Below, piece after piece: positions 38,211 to 47,139 of a stretch of 64,000 nucleotides of DNA. Positions within the stretch are counted from its first letter, which is position 1; the number at the start of each line of letters is the position of its first letter. The stretch is from NCBI RefSeq assembly GCF_019880225.1, contig NZ_CP082284.1:2604001-2668000 (forward strand), given 5' to 3'. The position numbers and the translations under genes were made by a program. The DNA is from Halobaculum rubrum (GTDB lineage Archaea; Halobacteriota; Halobacteria; Halobacteriales; Haloferacaceae). The notes beneath the pieces were generated by a model. It was not told the DNA's origin and did not search any database. It was given only the letters and a program-made list of their open reading frames with translations.

Positions 38211-38795
38211 CTACTCCTCGTCGGCCATACCGCCGAAGACGGCGTCCGCGTCGCTCGGGACGTCAAAGTCGTGGTAGTGTTCACCCTTCTCCTCGGAGAG
38301 GATGTTGAGTGCCGCGGCGGCACCGTCGCCGGCCGAGATGACCGCCTGCCACTCTTCGGCACGGACCATCGCACCCGTCGCGTAGGCTCCGCCGACGCTC
38401 GTTTCCATGGTTACGTCGACGTCGACGATGTCGCCATCGAACGCGCAGCCGAGCGACTCGGCGAGGTCACGGTTGGCACCCGTCGCGAGCACGAGGTAAC
38501 GTCCCTCAACGCCGTCTCCGTCGGTGTCGACGCGGAAGCCGTCGTCGGTTTGCTGGACGTCAGTCGCTTCAGTGCCCTGAAGCCGATCGGCCCCGAACGA
38601 GTCGACCTGCCGTCGAATCGTCTCCATGTAAGCAGAACCGTCGATCGAGCCGATCCCGGGGTAGTTGAACAGGTGAGCCTTGTGCATCCACGTCCCGTCC
38701 GTGTCGAGGACAGTGGCCTCGAGTCCGTTCTTTTGTGCGAACAGTGCCGCAGTCAGGCCGGCGGGGCCGCCGCCGACGATAACAACGTCAGTCAC
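38211..38795 (-). CDS. thioredoxin-reductase-like FAD protein, short form
   Basis: 194 residues. N-terminal GGGPAGL dinucleotide-binding loop, then YLVLATGANRD and a second FAD contact VGGAYATGAMV near the end. The family normally has about 310 residues with an inserted NADPH domain carrying a CxxC; both are missing here. The protein therefore binds FAD but cannot act as a classic thioredoxin reductase. Short relatives are common in haloarchaea, so this is likely the normal form. Confidence 0.82.
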   Translation of the reverse strand: MTDVVIVGGGPAGLTAALFAQKNGLEATVLDTDGTWMHKAHLFNYPGIGSIDGSAYMETIRRQVDSFGADRLQGTEATDVQQTDDGFRVDTDGDGVEGRYLVLATGANRDLAESLGCAFDGDIVDVDVTMETSVGGAYATGAMVRAEEWQAVISAGDGAAAALNILSEEKGEHYHDFDVPSDADAVFGGMADEE

Positions 38796-38870
38796 ACGTT
38801 CACGATCGGTTCGTATAGTAATAACAGTGGTTCAACCGGAGGACGGAGCGCTTTAGCCGACAATCGGGCG

Positions 38871-39185
38871 TTAGTCGTCCGAGTCCTCGGGTATCGTCGA
38901 CCGACCGACGCCGTCCTCATCGGGGGTGGGAAGCGACTCGTGATGGAGGTGGAACCACTCCGCCAGCGTGCCGCGCGTCCCTTTCGTTTCGACGGTAACT
39001 GACCCATCGAACCCCCACTCGGCGCGGTCCGCGTCCTCCCCGAAGGCGAGCGGCACCTCCACGCGAAGGTCTTCCGCCGAGAGCTTGATGCCGCCTTCTC
39101 GTTCGATTCCCTCGTCGATCATCTGTTCGAGGAGCGTGAGCCACTGCTCCGGAACCCGGCGCGATCGGGGCGTGTCGTCGTTCAT
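38871..39185 (-). CDS. conserved-looking hypothetical protein
   Basis: 104 residues from the ATG at 39185. Acidic, with a helix (EQWLTLLEQMIDEGIERE) and then a beta-rich stretch (LRVEVPLAFGEDADRAEWGF). No domain recognised with certainty. It ends 76 bases from the start of the FAD protein and reads in the same direction, so the two may be co-transcribed. Confidence 0.6.
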   Translation of the reverse strand: MNDDTPRSRRVPEQWLTLLEQMIDEGIEREGGIKLSAEDLRVEVPLAFGEDADRAEWGFDGSVTVETKGTRGTLAEWFHLHHESLPTPDEDGVGRSTIPEDSDD

Positions 39186-39758
39186 ATCACCCCTTTGGAG
39201 CTCCTGGTACCTGTTGGTTTCCGTGGACGGACGATACGACCCCGCTCCGAACACGGAGACGAACTTACACCACAGTGTCCGCAGTAAGATCACATCTGTG
39301 CGTACGGTCACTGTACGCGTACATTCCGGCCGGCGGCGGACGGCGACACCACGATGTCCGCTACTCGAACTCACACCACGATGTCCGCCGTTCTATCCGG
39401 ATCTGGTTGACCGTCTCGCAGATCCATCCGTCTCACAGACCGATCTGTCTCACAGACCGATCCAGTGTCCATCCGAATCGTGAGTGTCCGGCGGGATGAT
39501 CGAAACGGAGGGCTGATCGGGTTCATCGCGGAGCCTGGTCGGAACCGCGAACATGGTGGTGTTCCCGTGGCGTAGGCTCGCCCCCGATCGCTCGGGTCGG
39601 CGTGCAGCATGGATCAGCCGTTACAGCGGACATGGTGGTGTGGGTGCGGCACCCCGATAGTGGGATCCGTTCCCCGTGTTTTTCACGTCGTTGCGGCGAT
39701 GAGTTTCCGCTTCTGGAACACGTAGGGTTAACATAACTGCAGTGAGAATCCCAACCGA
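39186..39758. repeat. gene-free region with four copies of a 16-bp repeat (two direct, two inverted)
   Basis: Consensus ACACCACSATGTCCGC. Copies: 39346-39361 and 39372-39388 on the plus strand; 39547-39562 and 39626-39642 on the minus strand (read there as GCGAACATGGTGGTGT and GCGGACATGGTGGTGT). A separate tandem repeat, TCTCACAGACCGATC, occurs twice at about 39431-39462. No gene is seen. The copies face each other across about 160 bases, upstream of the TRAM gene. Confidence 0.65.
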
Positions 39759-40319
39759 ATGGAGATATCAGAGGATCTACGCTGTGTATTCAGTGCCGAG
39801 GTGGAACGACGGGACGGGACATACGTGATCGAAGTGCCGGAACGGGAAGTCGAACTGGACACGCTTCACTCCGACCGCGTGTATCGCGTCGCACTTCTCG
39901 GACGACACGAGGCGGACGAGGAGACAGCTACTGCCGAAACTGCACAACTGTCGACCGATGCCGGACGGAACGGGAGCGATAGCTCGGCGGCGACGGAAAC
40001 TGGCCGATCGGATCCCGTAGATACCGCGTCGTCACCTCGAAGCAACGCCGAACAGTCGGGAGACTCCTCCGACAACACGGCCGGTACAGCCGGAACAACC
40101 GAGCCGGAACCACCGGTCGATCGGGGTGACGAGGTAACCGTCGACATCGAGGGAATCGGTGACCAGGGCGACGGGATCGCCCGTGTCGACCGCGGGTACG
40201 TGATCATCGTCCCCGACACGGAGAAGGGCGAGCGGGTCAAGATCAGAGTCACGAGCGTAAAACAGAACGTGGCGTTCGCGGAGGTCGTCGAACGCGTTGA
40301 ACGGCACCATTACGAGTAG
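39759..40319 (+). CDS. TRAM-domain protein
   Basis: 186 residues. N-terminal ~50 residues (VFSAEVERRDGTYVIEVPER) are a strand-rich module, then about 70 disordered acidic residues, then a C-terminal TRAM domain (about 123-183): GDEVTVDIEGIGDQGDGIAR and GERVKIRVTSVKQNVAFAEV. TRAM proteins bind RNA and in archaea can act as cold-shock-like RNA chaperones or guide RNA modification enzymes. The internal acidic linker is longer than in the common 60-150 residue forms. Confidence 0.87.
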   Translation: MEISEDLRCVFSAEVERRDGTYVIEVPEREVELDTLHSDRVYRVALLGRHEADEETATAETAQLSTDAGRNGSDSSAATETGRSDPVDTASSPRSNAEQSGDSSDNTAGTAGTTEPEPPVDRGDEVTVDIEGIGDQGDGIARVDRGYVIIVPDTEKGERVKIRVTSVKQNVAFAEVVERVERHHYE

Positions 40320-40379
40320 GGAGGGAATACGGCGCTACGATTCAGATCAAGGGTTCGACCCGCTCGTTGAGTCAGGTAA

Positions 40380-40866
40380 CGGCGATCAATCGCCGGGGTC
40401 ATCCTCTCGGCGATCAACTTCCCGACCGAGTTTTCCGAGATTCGGGACGGTCGCCTCTTCAGGCTCGAGCCGGGACGCCCGGTCACGGAGGTGCACGCGT
40501 ACCTCGAGCGGACTCCCGGCGGGGGCGACGGTGCTGGGATCCCGCCCGTGGAGGCTGCATCGTCGCTCATCAGTCGGACCGGCTGGGACGCGATACTCGC
40601 TGGCATCGTCACCATGCCGATCCACAGCGACGTCCAGTCTGAGATGCTCGAACTGACACACCGTGCCGCCGGCCTCATCGTGTCAGTCGTACTGACCGCC
40701 CGGAACCGTCGGACGGCCTCGGCGACGCGTGAGCAGGTTGCGCCGGCCGGCGCCTCGTCGACGGGACCAACCGAGGCCATAAGTCCGGCCCCTTCTCCGT
40801 TCCGGTCGCTCGGACCCGCTGTCGACAGACGTTTGTCCATCGGCGACCCGATCCGGATCGACAGCC
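40380..40866 (+). pseudogene. unrecognised gene remnant lacking a start
   Basis: The plus-strand frame opens just after a TAA at 40377 and reads VILSAINFPTEFSEIRDGRL, PVTEVHAYLERTPGGG and a possible membrane helix AAGLIVSVVLTA. Composition and helix content look like a real protein, but there is no ATG before residue 37 (a GTG at 40491 is the first start) and the frame runs on into the next gene. Probably a 5'-truncated gene. Family not identified. Confidence 0.35.
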
Positions 40867-40869
40867 GTG

Positions 40870-41415
40870 ATGCTCCCGCGCGAGGACCTCGCGGACCTGA
40901 TACGGTTCGACCACGACCGCTTCCGCACCCGCGTTCCCGCGGTCCTGGACGACGACGAGTACGACACCGAGCGCCTCGACCGACTGCACGAGCCCGTTCC
41001 CGGCGGCGACACGGTCGTGGAGGGAGACTCCGGCTCGCTCGCGGCCCACGAGGGGGCCTACGTGGAACGGATCCGCGTCCTCGACGACGCGCCGGTGGGT
41101 ATCACGCTCGCCGGGCCGGCGTACGCGGACAACCCGGTGGTGTACGCCAACCGGACGCTCCGTGATCTGACGGGCTACTCCCTCGACGACCTCCGGGGGG
41201 AGAACCTCCGACTGCTACAGGGTCCGGAGACGGAGCCCGACCCGGTGTCGGAGCTCCGCGAAGCGCTGTCGACCTGGAACCGGGTGACCACGACGCTGAC
41301 GAACTACCGGGCGGACGGGTCGACGTTCCGGAACCGCGTGACGCTCGTCCCCGTCACCGACCGGGGCGGAACCGTCGTGAACTGGCTCGGGTTCCAGGCG
41401 GCCGTCGAGGAGTGA
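40870..41415 (+). CDS. LOV-like PAS protein without the photoactive cysteine
   Basis: 181 residues from the ATG at 40870. After about 65 residues of acidic N-terminus comes one LOV-type PAS domain: VVYANRTLRDLTGYSLDDLR, GENLRLLQGPETE, TLTNYRADGSTFRNRV and LGFQAAVEE. In photoactive LOV domains the second motif reads NCRFLQ; here Leu113 stands where the adduct-forming Cys should be. The flavin-contacting Asn/Arg and the final Gln are kept. No output domain follows, so it is a short LOV protein that might bind flavin but cannot form the usual adduct. Confidence 0.82.
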   Translation: MLPREDLADLIRFDHDRFRTRVPAVLDDDEYDTERLDRLHEPVPGGDTVVEGDSGSLAAHEGAYVERIRVLDDAPVGITLAGPAYADNPVVYANRTLRDLTGYSLDDLRGENLRLLQGPETEPDPVSELREALSTWNRVTTTLTNYRADGSTFRNRVTLVPVTDRGGTVVNWLGFQAAVEE

Positions 41416-41447
41416 GCGAAAGGGGGACTCGGGGGTGCTCCCCGACC

Positions 41448-42530
41448 CTAGCCCTCCATCCCGGAGAAGGAGAGTCCGCCCTCGATGTACCGTTGAGCGA
41501 AGAGGTACACGAGCATGACGGGCGACGCGAACGTGAGCGCGAACGCCGAGAAGCGCGCCCACGGGATCGAGTACTCGTCGATCAGGGCGAACAGCCCGAC
41601 AGGCAGCGTGAACTTGTCCGCCGACAGCATCGTCTGCGCGACGACGAACTCCATCCATCCGGTGAGGAAGGTGAAGATCGTGACCGTCGCCAGTCCGGCC
41701 GCCGACAGCGGCAGGATGACCTCCGTGACGACGCGCCACGGCGGCGCGCCGTCGACGAGGGCAGCCTCCTCGTAGCTGACGGGGATCCCGTCCATGTACG
41801 TCTTCAGCAGCCACGTGTTGAACGGCACCGCCGTCGCCGCGTAGTAGGCGGCGAGCGCGAGCCGGTTGTTGTTCAGCCCCACCTGCACGAACATCGCGTA
41901 CAGGGCGATGAGCGAGGCGATCCCGAGGCCGCCGCCCACCTGGGTGAACAGCACGTATCCGAACAGCACCTTCCGGCGCATGATGAACTCCCGGCGCGAC
42001 AGCGCGTACGCGGCCGGGACGATGACGCACATCGCGAGGATGAGCGTCGGCACCGACACGATGACGCTGTTCAGGAAGTACTGCTTGAAGTCCGAGGGGT
42101 TGTCGACGCCGTGGTCGCTGGCGTCGAGAAACACGATCTCGGGCGTGTTGAACACGATCGCCAGTTCCGAGAACGGGACGTTCAGCGAGATAGCCAACGG
42201 CGGCACGATCAGGTCCCCCAGAACCCACACGAACGGCTGTACCGAGGGGTTCTCGGGGAAGAAACTGAACCCGCCGGCGGCGTAGACGCTGCCGCCGGTG
42301 CCGGAGATGGCCGACATCGCGATCCAGTAGATGGGGAACAACAGGAGCGCGACGAGGAGTACCGCGAACGCCGTCGCTCCCGCGGTCCGCCCGAGTTGGA
42401 GCGCCGAGAGTTCTCCCCGGCGATACGCCTTGACGGCGTAGCGGGCTTCGACGGCGAGTTCGCGCGGCGTGTTCGCGACGTTGCGAACGTCGTCGGCGAT
42501 CTTCTCGGCGACGAGCGAGACGAGACTCAC
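41448..42530 (-). CDS. malG: carbohydrate ABC transporter permease (MalG type)
   Basis: 360 residues from a GTG at 42530 that overlaps the malF stop by four bases (GTGA). An N-terminal cytoplasmic stretch is followed by six or so membrane helices. The EAA loop is EEAALVDGAPPWRVVTEVIL and the end is EGGLSFSGMEG, typical of MalG. With MalF it forms the channel of a malto-oligosaccharide-type importer. A long insertion between the first two helices (about 80-160) matches the extra loop of maltose permeases. Its ATPase and binding protein are lost (see 43487-44009). Confidence 0.87.
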   Translation of the reverse strand: MSLVSLVAEKIADDVRNVANTPRELAVEARYAVKAYRRGELSALQLGRTAGATAFAVLLVALLLFPIYWIAMSAISGTGGSVYAAGGFSFFPENPSVQPFVWVLGDLIVPPLAISLNVPFSELAIVFNTPEIVFLDASDHGVDNPSDFKQYFLNSVIVSVPTLILAMCVIVPAAYALSRREFIMRRKVLFGYVLFTQVGGGLGIASLIALYAMFVQVGLNNNRLALAAYYAATAVPFNTWLLKTYMDGIPVSYEEAALVDGAPPWRVVTEVILPLSAAGLATVTIFTFLTGWMEFVVAQTMLSADKFTLPVGLFALIDEYSIPWARFSAFALTFASPVMLVYLFAQRYIEGGLSFSGMEG

Positions 42531-43483
42531 GCGTCGTCCACCCCGTCGGCGAGTCGGCCCTTCTTCACGTTCAGCCACATGAACGCGCCGATGAACGCGA
42601 CGGCGACGAGCATGATCGCGGCGCCTTGCCCGTACTGGCTGAACTGGAACGCCTCGCGGTAGCCGTAAACGATGATCAGTTCGTTCAGTCGCGCGGGGCC
42701 GCCCTCGTTGAACGCGTACGGAATGAGGAACTGCTGGAACGACGCCGCAGCGGTCAGGATCGACGCGAACAGTACCGGCCGCTTCACGCTCGGCAGCGTC
42801 ACGTGGAAGAAACGCGCGAAGTAGCCCGCGCCGTCGACCATCGCCGCCTCGTGGAGCTCCTTCGGCACGTCCTGCAGCGCGCTCACGGTGATGATCACCA
42901 TGAACGGATACGCAAGCCACATCTCGGTGACGTTGTACGCGAAGAAGGCCGCCCATCGTTCGTTGAGCCACGCGACGGTGCCGGCGCCGAGCCAGCTCAG
43001 CAGCTGATTCGCGAGCCCGAACTGCGCCGAGCTAAATATCCCGCGCCAGATGGTGATCGTGAAGATCGCCGGGAGCCCCATCGGAACGATGAGCAGCGAC
43101 CGGAGGAACCGCGCCCCACGAACCCGCTGGTTCGTGACAACGAGCGCCACGCCGAGCCCGAGCCCGATCTTCAACACGAGGCTCGTGGCGACGAACAGCC
43201 ACGTCGTCCCGAGGGAGTTCCAGAACTTCCCGTCCGAGAGCACGGCCGCGTAGTTCTGTAGCCCGACGAACGTCGCCTCGCCGAACGTGAGAAGCCCACC
43301 GCCGGCGAAGAGATTCGAGGGCCGGGCGTTCGTGAACGATATCCCGAGCAGGTACAGCATCGGGAAGAACATGAACGCCGCGAAGATGAACAGCCCCGGA
43401 AGGACGAGGAGCAGCGCTACGTCCTCGCGTTCGATGGCCGGGATCGCGGCCGCCCGGTCGGCGATTCGGCTTGTGGTGCTCAT
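42527..43483 (-). CDS. malF: carbohydrate ABC transporter permease (MalF type)
   Basis: 318 residues with six predicted helices beginning LLLVLPGLFIFAAFMFFPML. The EAA loop is LHEAAMVDGAGYFARFFHVT. First intact gene of the minus-strand transport operon. Upstream there is only the tail of a binding-protein gene, ending three bases before this start. Confidence 0.87.
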   Translation of the reverse strand: MSTTSRIADRAAAIPAIEREDVALLLVLPGLFIFAAFMFFPMLYLLGISFTNARPSNLFAGGGLLTFGEATFVGLQNYAAVLSDGKFWNSLGTTWLFVATSLVLKIGLGLGVALVVTNQRVRGARFLRSLLIVPMGLPAIFTITIWRGIFSSAQFGLANQLLSWLGAGTVAWLNERWAAFFAYNVTEMWLAYPFMVIITVSALQDVPKELHEAAMVDGAGYFARFFHVTLPSVKRPVLFASILTAAASFQQFLIPYAFNEGGPARLNELIIVYGYREAFQFSQYGQGAAIMLVAVAFIGAFMWLNVKKGRLADGVDDA

Positions 43484-43486
43484 GGC

Positions 43487-43543
43487 CTACTCCCAGTTGC
43501 TCCGGATCGTCCCTTCGGCCTCGACCATGGCGTCCTTCACCAA
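43487..43543 (-). pseudogene. C-terminal tail of a sugar-binding protein gene
   Basis: On the minus strand, ending three bases before malF, the codons spell LVKDAMVEAEGTIRSNWE and a TAG stop. This is the typical helix-and-end of an ABC solute-binding protein (MalE type), and its place before malF is where malE normally lies. Everything upstream is replaced by the inverted tail of an ATPase gene. Confidence 0.55.
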
Positions 43544-44009
43544 CGAGTTCGTCGGCGGCTTCGTCGGCTCGCCGTCGATGAACGTGCTCGACGCCGTCGT
43601 CGACACCACCGAGTCCGGCGTCACGCTCCGTGGAGCTTCCACCGACTTCGCCTACGACCTCTCCCCGGTGTTTTCGGACGTCCTCGAGGGCGTCGAAGAG
43701 GTTCGCATGGGTATCCGTCCGGAGGACGTCCGCGTCGCGGACGCCGGCGACCCAAGCATCGCCACGACCGTCGACGTGGTCGAGCCGATCGGCTCCGACA
43801 ACTACCTCTACCTCGATCTGGGACCGGAGTTCATCGCCCGCGTGAACAGCGGGATCACGCCCGACGCGGGCGCGGGGATCGAGATCACGTTCGACGAGAG
43901 GGACGTCCACCTCTTCGACCCGCGGACGGGGGAGTCGCTCACACACGGTGTCGCCGTCGCGGGCTCGGATGCCAGCACTCCCGCCGAGGCCGAGCCGACG
44001 GCGGACTGA
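43536..44009 (+). pseudogene. C-terminal (TOBE) half of a MalK-type sugar ABC ATPase
   Basis: From FTNEFVGGFVGSPSMN onward this matches the regulatory/TOBE part of MalK/UgpC ATPases, with the conserved VRMGIRPEDVRVAD and a complete C-terminus. The nucleotide-binding domain (Walker A, signature, Walker B) is completely absent. The frame runs on upstream, but those residues are antisense to malE/malF. It therefore cannot power transport. Orientation is opposite to malFG. Confidence 0.7.
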
Positions 44010-44181
44010 CGGTCCCGGCTGTTCAGACGCTGCTGCCGGTGTCTCGTGGACAGCGACGCGACTCTCCTCTATCGACCGGTCGGACGATCGGGGGAGTGAC
44101 ACCGGAGTAACCGCCTGACATCGGTGTCCGCGAGCGCTTATCCGGGTCTCGACGCTACACGTATCCACCCGAACATCGACC

Positions 44182-44838
44182 ATGTCTCAACAAAAATCCG
44201 ACTACGCAGACGACACCGACATCGAGGCGACGCTCGACGACCTCCCGGACGAGGAGACGATCGAGGAAACGGCCGACAGCCTCCGAGAAAACGGGTTCGA
44301 GGTCGTCGTCGTCGATTCGGCCGACGAGGCCCTCGAGGCGATCCAGTCACAGATCCCGGCCGGCGCCTCGGTGATGAACGGTCACTCGACGACGCTCGAG
44401 GAGGTCGGCTTCGCCGAGTACCTCTCGGAGGGCGACCACGAGTGGGAGAGCCTCCCGGACGAGATCTGGGGGATCGACGACGACGAGGAGCGGCAGGCCG
44501 CGCGACGGGAGTCCCAGACGGCCGACTACTTCCTGGGCGGAATCAACGCCATCGCCCGGACCGGCGAACTCGTCGCGGCCGACCGCTCCGGCAGCCGGAT
44601 CGGCGCGTACCCGTTCGCCGCGGGGAACGTCCTCATCGTCAGCGGCGTCAACAAGATCGTGGCGTCGCTCGATGACGCGCTCGACCGATTGGAGTCCGTC
44701 GCGTACCCGCTGGAGAACGAACGCGCCAAGGAGGCGTACGGCGTCGAGTCCGCGATCGCCAAGCAGCTCATCTTCCGGCAGGAACTCGAGGAGGGTCGGA
44801 CGACCGTGGTGCTCGTCCGCGAGCAGCTCGGGTACTGA
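44182..44838 (+). CDS. LUD-domain protein (LutC-like)
   Basis: 218 residues. LUD fold as in lactate-utilisation proteins LutB/LutC: MNGHSTTLEEVGFAEYL, then FLGGINAIARTGELVAADRS and VLIVSGVNKIV, the usual signature order. The family binds CoA-like or nucleotide ligands in oxidation of lactate; many haloarchaeal members are stand-alone and of unknown role. No FeS partner is adjacent. Confidence 0.85.
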   Translation: MSQQKSDYADDTDIEATLDDLPDEETIEETADSLRENGFEVVVVDSADEALEAIQSQIPAGASVMNGHSTTLEEVGFAEYLSEGDHEWESLPDEIWGIDDDEERQAARRESQTADYFLGGINAIARTGELVAADRSGSRIGAYPFAAGNVLIVSGVNKIVASLDDALDRLESVAYPLENERAKEAYGVESAIAKQLIFRQELEEGRTTVVLVREQLGY

Positions 44839-44910
44839 ACCGGACGTCCACCCGACTCGAATCCTGGCTCCGTTCTGAGAGGCGCGGTCCGATCTCCACC
44901 GACGGCCGTC

Positions 44911-47064
44911 TCAGTCGTCGGCAGGAACCGGGTCCTCGTCGCCGTCCGCGAACGCGCCGAGATCGTCCAGCAGCGCCGTCGACGCCAGCCTGATGGCGTG
45001 AGGCCACCCCAGCGGGGTCGCGCTGTCGGGGGTCCCGTCGTCGAAGAACTGCTCGGGGAGGAACCCGCCGGAGACGGTAAGCGGGCCGTCCGGCCCGACG
45101 AAGTCCAGCAGTTCGCACGAGCGCCGGGTGAACTCCGCTGCGCGCGCGTCGCCGGCCTCGGCGAGAAGCGCGGCGACCTCCGCGGCGGCGTTCGCCCCCC
45201 ACGCCGTCGAGACGGTCCAGATCTTCTCGTGGTCCTGGCCGCGCTGTCGCCAGCCGTCGCCCTCGTAGCGGACCAACCCGACGACGTCGCTCGCGTCGGG
45301 ATCGTGGAGCAGCCCGTTGATCGTCGCCTCGACGTGGGAGACGAGCCGGTCGAGACGAACACCGTCCACCTCGCCGATCGCGGCGTACGCGCGGTGGGCG
45401 TCGGCGAGGGCGAACGTCGCCGAGTCGAGCCGCCGGTCGAGCGTGCCGTCGTCGTGCTCGCGAACCGCGAACGCCCCTCGATCGGGAACCCACAGGTCGT
45501 CGAGCGCGTCGTACAGCAGGGCCGCGCGGTCGGTCGCCTCGACTGCCCGCTCGAACCGCGTCGGATCGAGCGCGGCGACCGCCGAGAACGCGTCGAGGAA
45601 TCTCGCGGCGGTGTGGGTGAACCGGCCGCCGGCGTCCTCCCAGGCGTTCTGGCACGCGATCGGGCGACTGTCGTCGCCAAGCGACGCGATCAGTCCGTCG
45701 AGGCCGCCGTCGATCGCGGCGGTGACCTCCTCGGCGAGCGGATCGTCCTCCGGCAGCCGGTCGAGCAGCCGCGCGAGGAACGCGACGACGCTCGCGGTCT
45801 GATCGGCCTGATACTCGACGTCGTCCCCGGCCTCCATCCTGGCGTTCGCCCACCCCGGCGCGAGCGCGCCGTTGCGGGGCCACACGCGGTGGGGCCAGGT
45901 CCCGTCCGGGAGCTGGGTGTCGAGATACGAGCGCGCGCTGCGGCGGTGCCAGTCCTCGAGACCCAGGTCGAATCTCGTGTCGGCGCCAAGCAGGAACCCC
46001 GATATCTCCGCGTCGTCGCGGAACCAGGTGTAGCCGTACCCGCCCGAGTGGACGTAGTGCGGGTCGAAGTCCGGCCCGGCCATCCGCATCCCGGTCGGCG
46101 CGGACAACAGCGACAGCACGCGGAGGTCGTCGACGGCGGCGTCGGGCCGCGGTACCCCTGATTGGGACGACACGGCGGCGCTACCGGCGGCGGCGAGATC
46201 GCGCAGCGCCTGCGCGTCGGCGGCGTCGGCGAGCAGGTCGTCGACGGCGTCGAGCGCGGCCCCGCGATCGGTCTCCTCGCGGTCGGTGAGCAGGGTTACG
46301 ACCGCAGCGACGCCGTCGTCGAACCCCGTCGAGGCGACGACGTGGCCGCCGAGGTGGTCCTCCTCGCGTCGGTCGCCGAGCGCGTCGGCGCCGCGTTCGT
46401 GAGGTTCGGGGTCGAGCACGGCGTCGGGGCCGGCCGGGAGTCCGCCGCCGATAACGTGGAGGTCGGCGGCCGCGAGGAAGTCGCGCTCGCGGTCGTGGAA
46501 CACCTCTATCGCGCGAGCGTGGTGGAGCTGGCCGACCCGCGCGTCGCGGCCCTCGGGCGCGAACGTACAGCCGACGAGCAGCGACGCGTCGAGGGGGGCC
46601 GCGCGGTCGGCGTCGTCGAACGCGACGCGCGTCACGTGGGCCTCGCCCGCGTCGGTCTCGACCGCGAGATCGAGCCGACGGACGCGACCGACCGGCGTTT
46701 CGTAGTCGGTTTCGACCAGTGCGGTCGCCTCGTGATACGACTGGTCGCCGTCGCGAAGTTCGATCACGGCGGTCCCGTCGTCGGTACGGCGGACCGCGTC
46801 GTCCGGGTCGAGTTCAGCGGGCGGGTCGTCGATCCGCAGCGCGAACCGGGAGTCGGCCAGGCCGGAGCGACCGGAGAGCGGGTAGCCGAAGTCGCGCAGC
46901 GTGCCGTCGGGGGCGACGTGGAGCAGGCGACCGCCAGCTCCCGAGAACAGCCCGGCGGTGGTGCGGCGCTCGCCGGGGAACCGGGTCGGGTGATCCCGGT
47001 TCCGTTTGTGGTCGTCGAGTGCGTCACGGAGTCGCATGTCTCGATCGGAACGGCCACGAGACAT
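44911..47064 (-). CDS. glycoside hydrolase family 15 (glucoamylase/glucodextranase type)
   Basis: 717 residues. An N-terminal super-beta-sandwich (about 1-270) is followed by an (alpha/alpha)6 barrel. Barrel motifs include GGYGYTWFRDDAEISGFL and GTWPHRVWPRNGAL, and one of the catalytic glutamates is likely in the NAWEDAGGRF block. Releases glucose from the ends of alpha-glucans. No signal peptide, so it acts inside the cell, on imported or stored glucan. An ATG at 47037 (MRLRDALDDHKRNRDHP) is a good alternative start. Divergent from the GH13 gene. Confidence 0.87.
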   Translation of the reverse strand: MSRGRSDRDMRLRDALDDHKRNRDHPTRFPGERRTTAGLFSGAGGRLLHVAPDGTLRDFGYPLSGRSGLADSRFALRIDDPPAELDPDDAVRRTDDGTAVIELRDGDQSYHEATALVETDYETPVGRVRRLDLAVETDAGEAHVTRVAFDDADRAAPLDASLLVGCTFAPEGRDARVGQLHHARAIEVFHDRERDFLAAADLHVIGGGLPAGPDAVLDPEPHERGADALGDRREEDHLGGHVVASTGFDDGVAAVVTLLTDREETDRGAALDAVDDLLADAADAQALRDLAAAGSAAVSSQSGVPRPDAAVDDLRVLSLLSAPTGMRMAGPDFDPHYVHSGGYGYTWFRDDAEISGFLLGADTRFDLGLEDWHRRSARSYLDTQLPDGTWPHRVWPRNGALAPGWANARMEAGDDVEYQADQTASVVAFLARLLDRLPEDDPLAEEVTAAIDGGLDGLIASLGDDSRPIACQNAWEDAGGRFTHTAARFLDAFSAVAALDPTRFERAVEATDRAALLYDALDDLWVPDRGAFAVREHDDGTLDRRLDSATFALADAHRAYAAIGEVDGVRLDRLVSHVEATINGLLHDPDASDVVGLVRYEGDGWRQRGQDHEKIWTVSTAWGANAAAEVAALLAEAGDARAAEFTRRSCELLDFVGPDGPLTVSGGFLPEQFFDDGTPDSATPLGWPHAIRLASTALLDDLGAFADGDEDPVPADD

Positions 47065-47139
47065 AATTCTTGTTGTAATCGTATTTCACTCGTTCACGAA
47101 TCCGGAACGCTCAAGCACCGCGGGAAAGCGCACTCCCCC

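Noticed and set aside
39346..39642. Replication origin ORB elements
   Set aside because: The repeat does not resemble haloarchaeal ORB boxes (no TGGAAAC core or G-run) and no orc1/cdc6 gene is near.
46162..47139. Open frame running into the GH13 gene from far upstream
   Set aside because: It is antisense to the GH15 gene, has no family likeness, and the amylase has a proper ATG at 47140.
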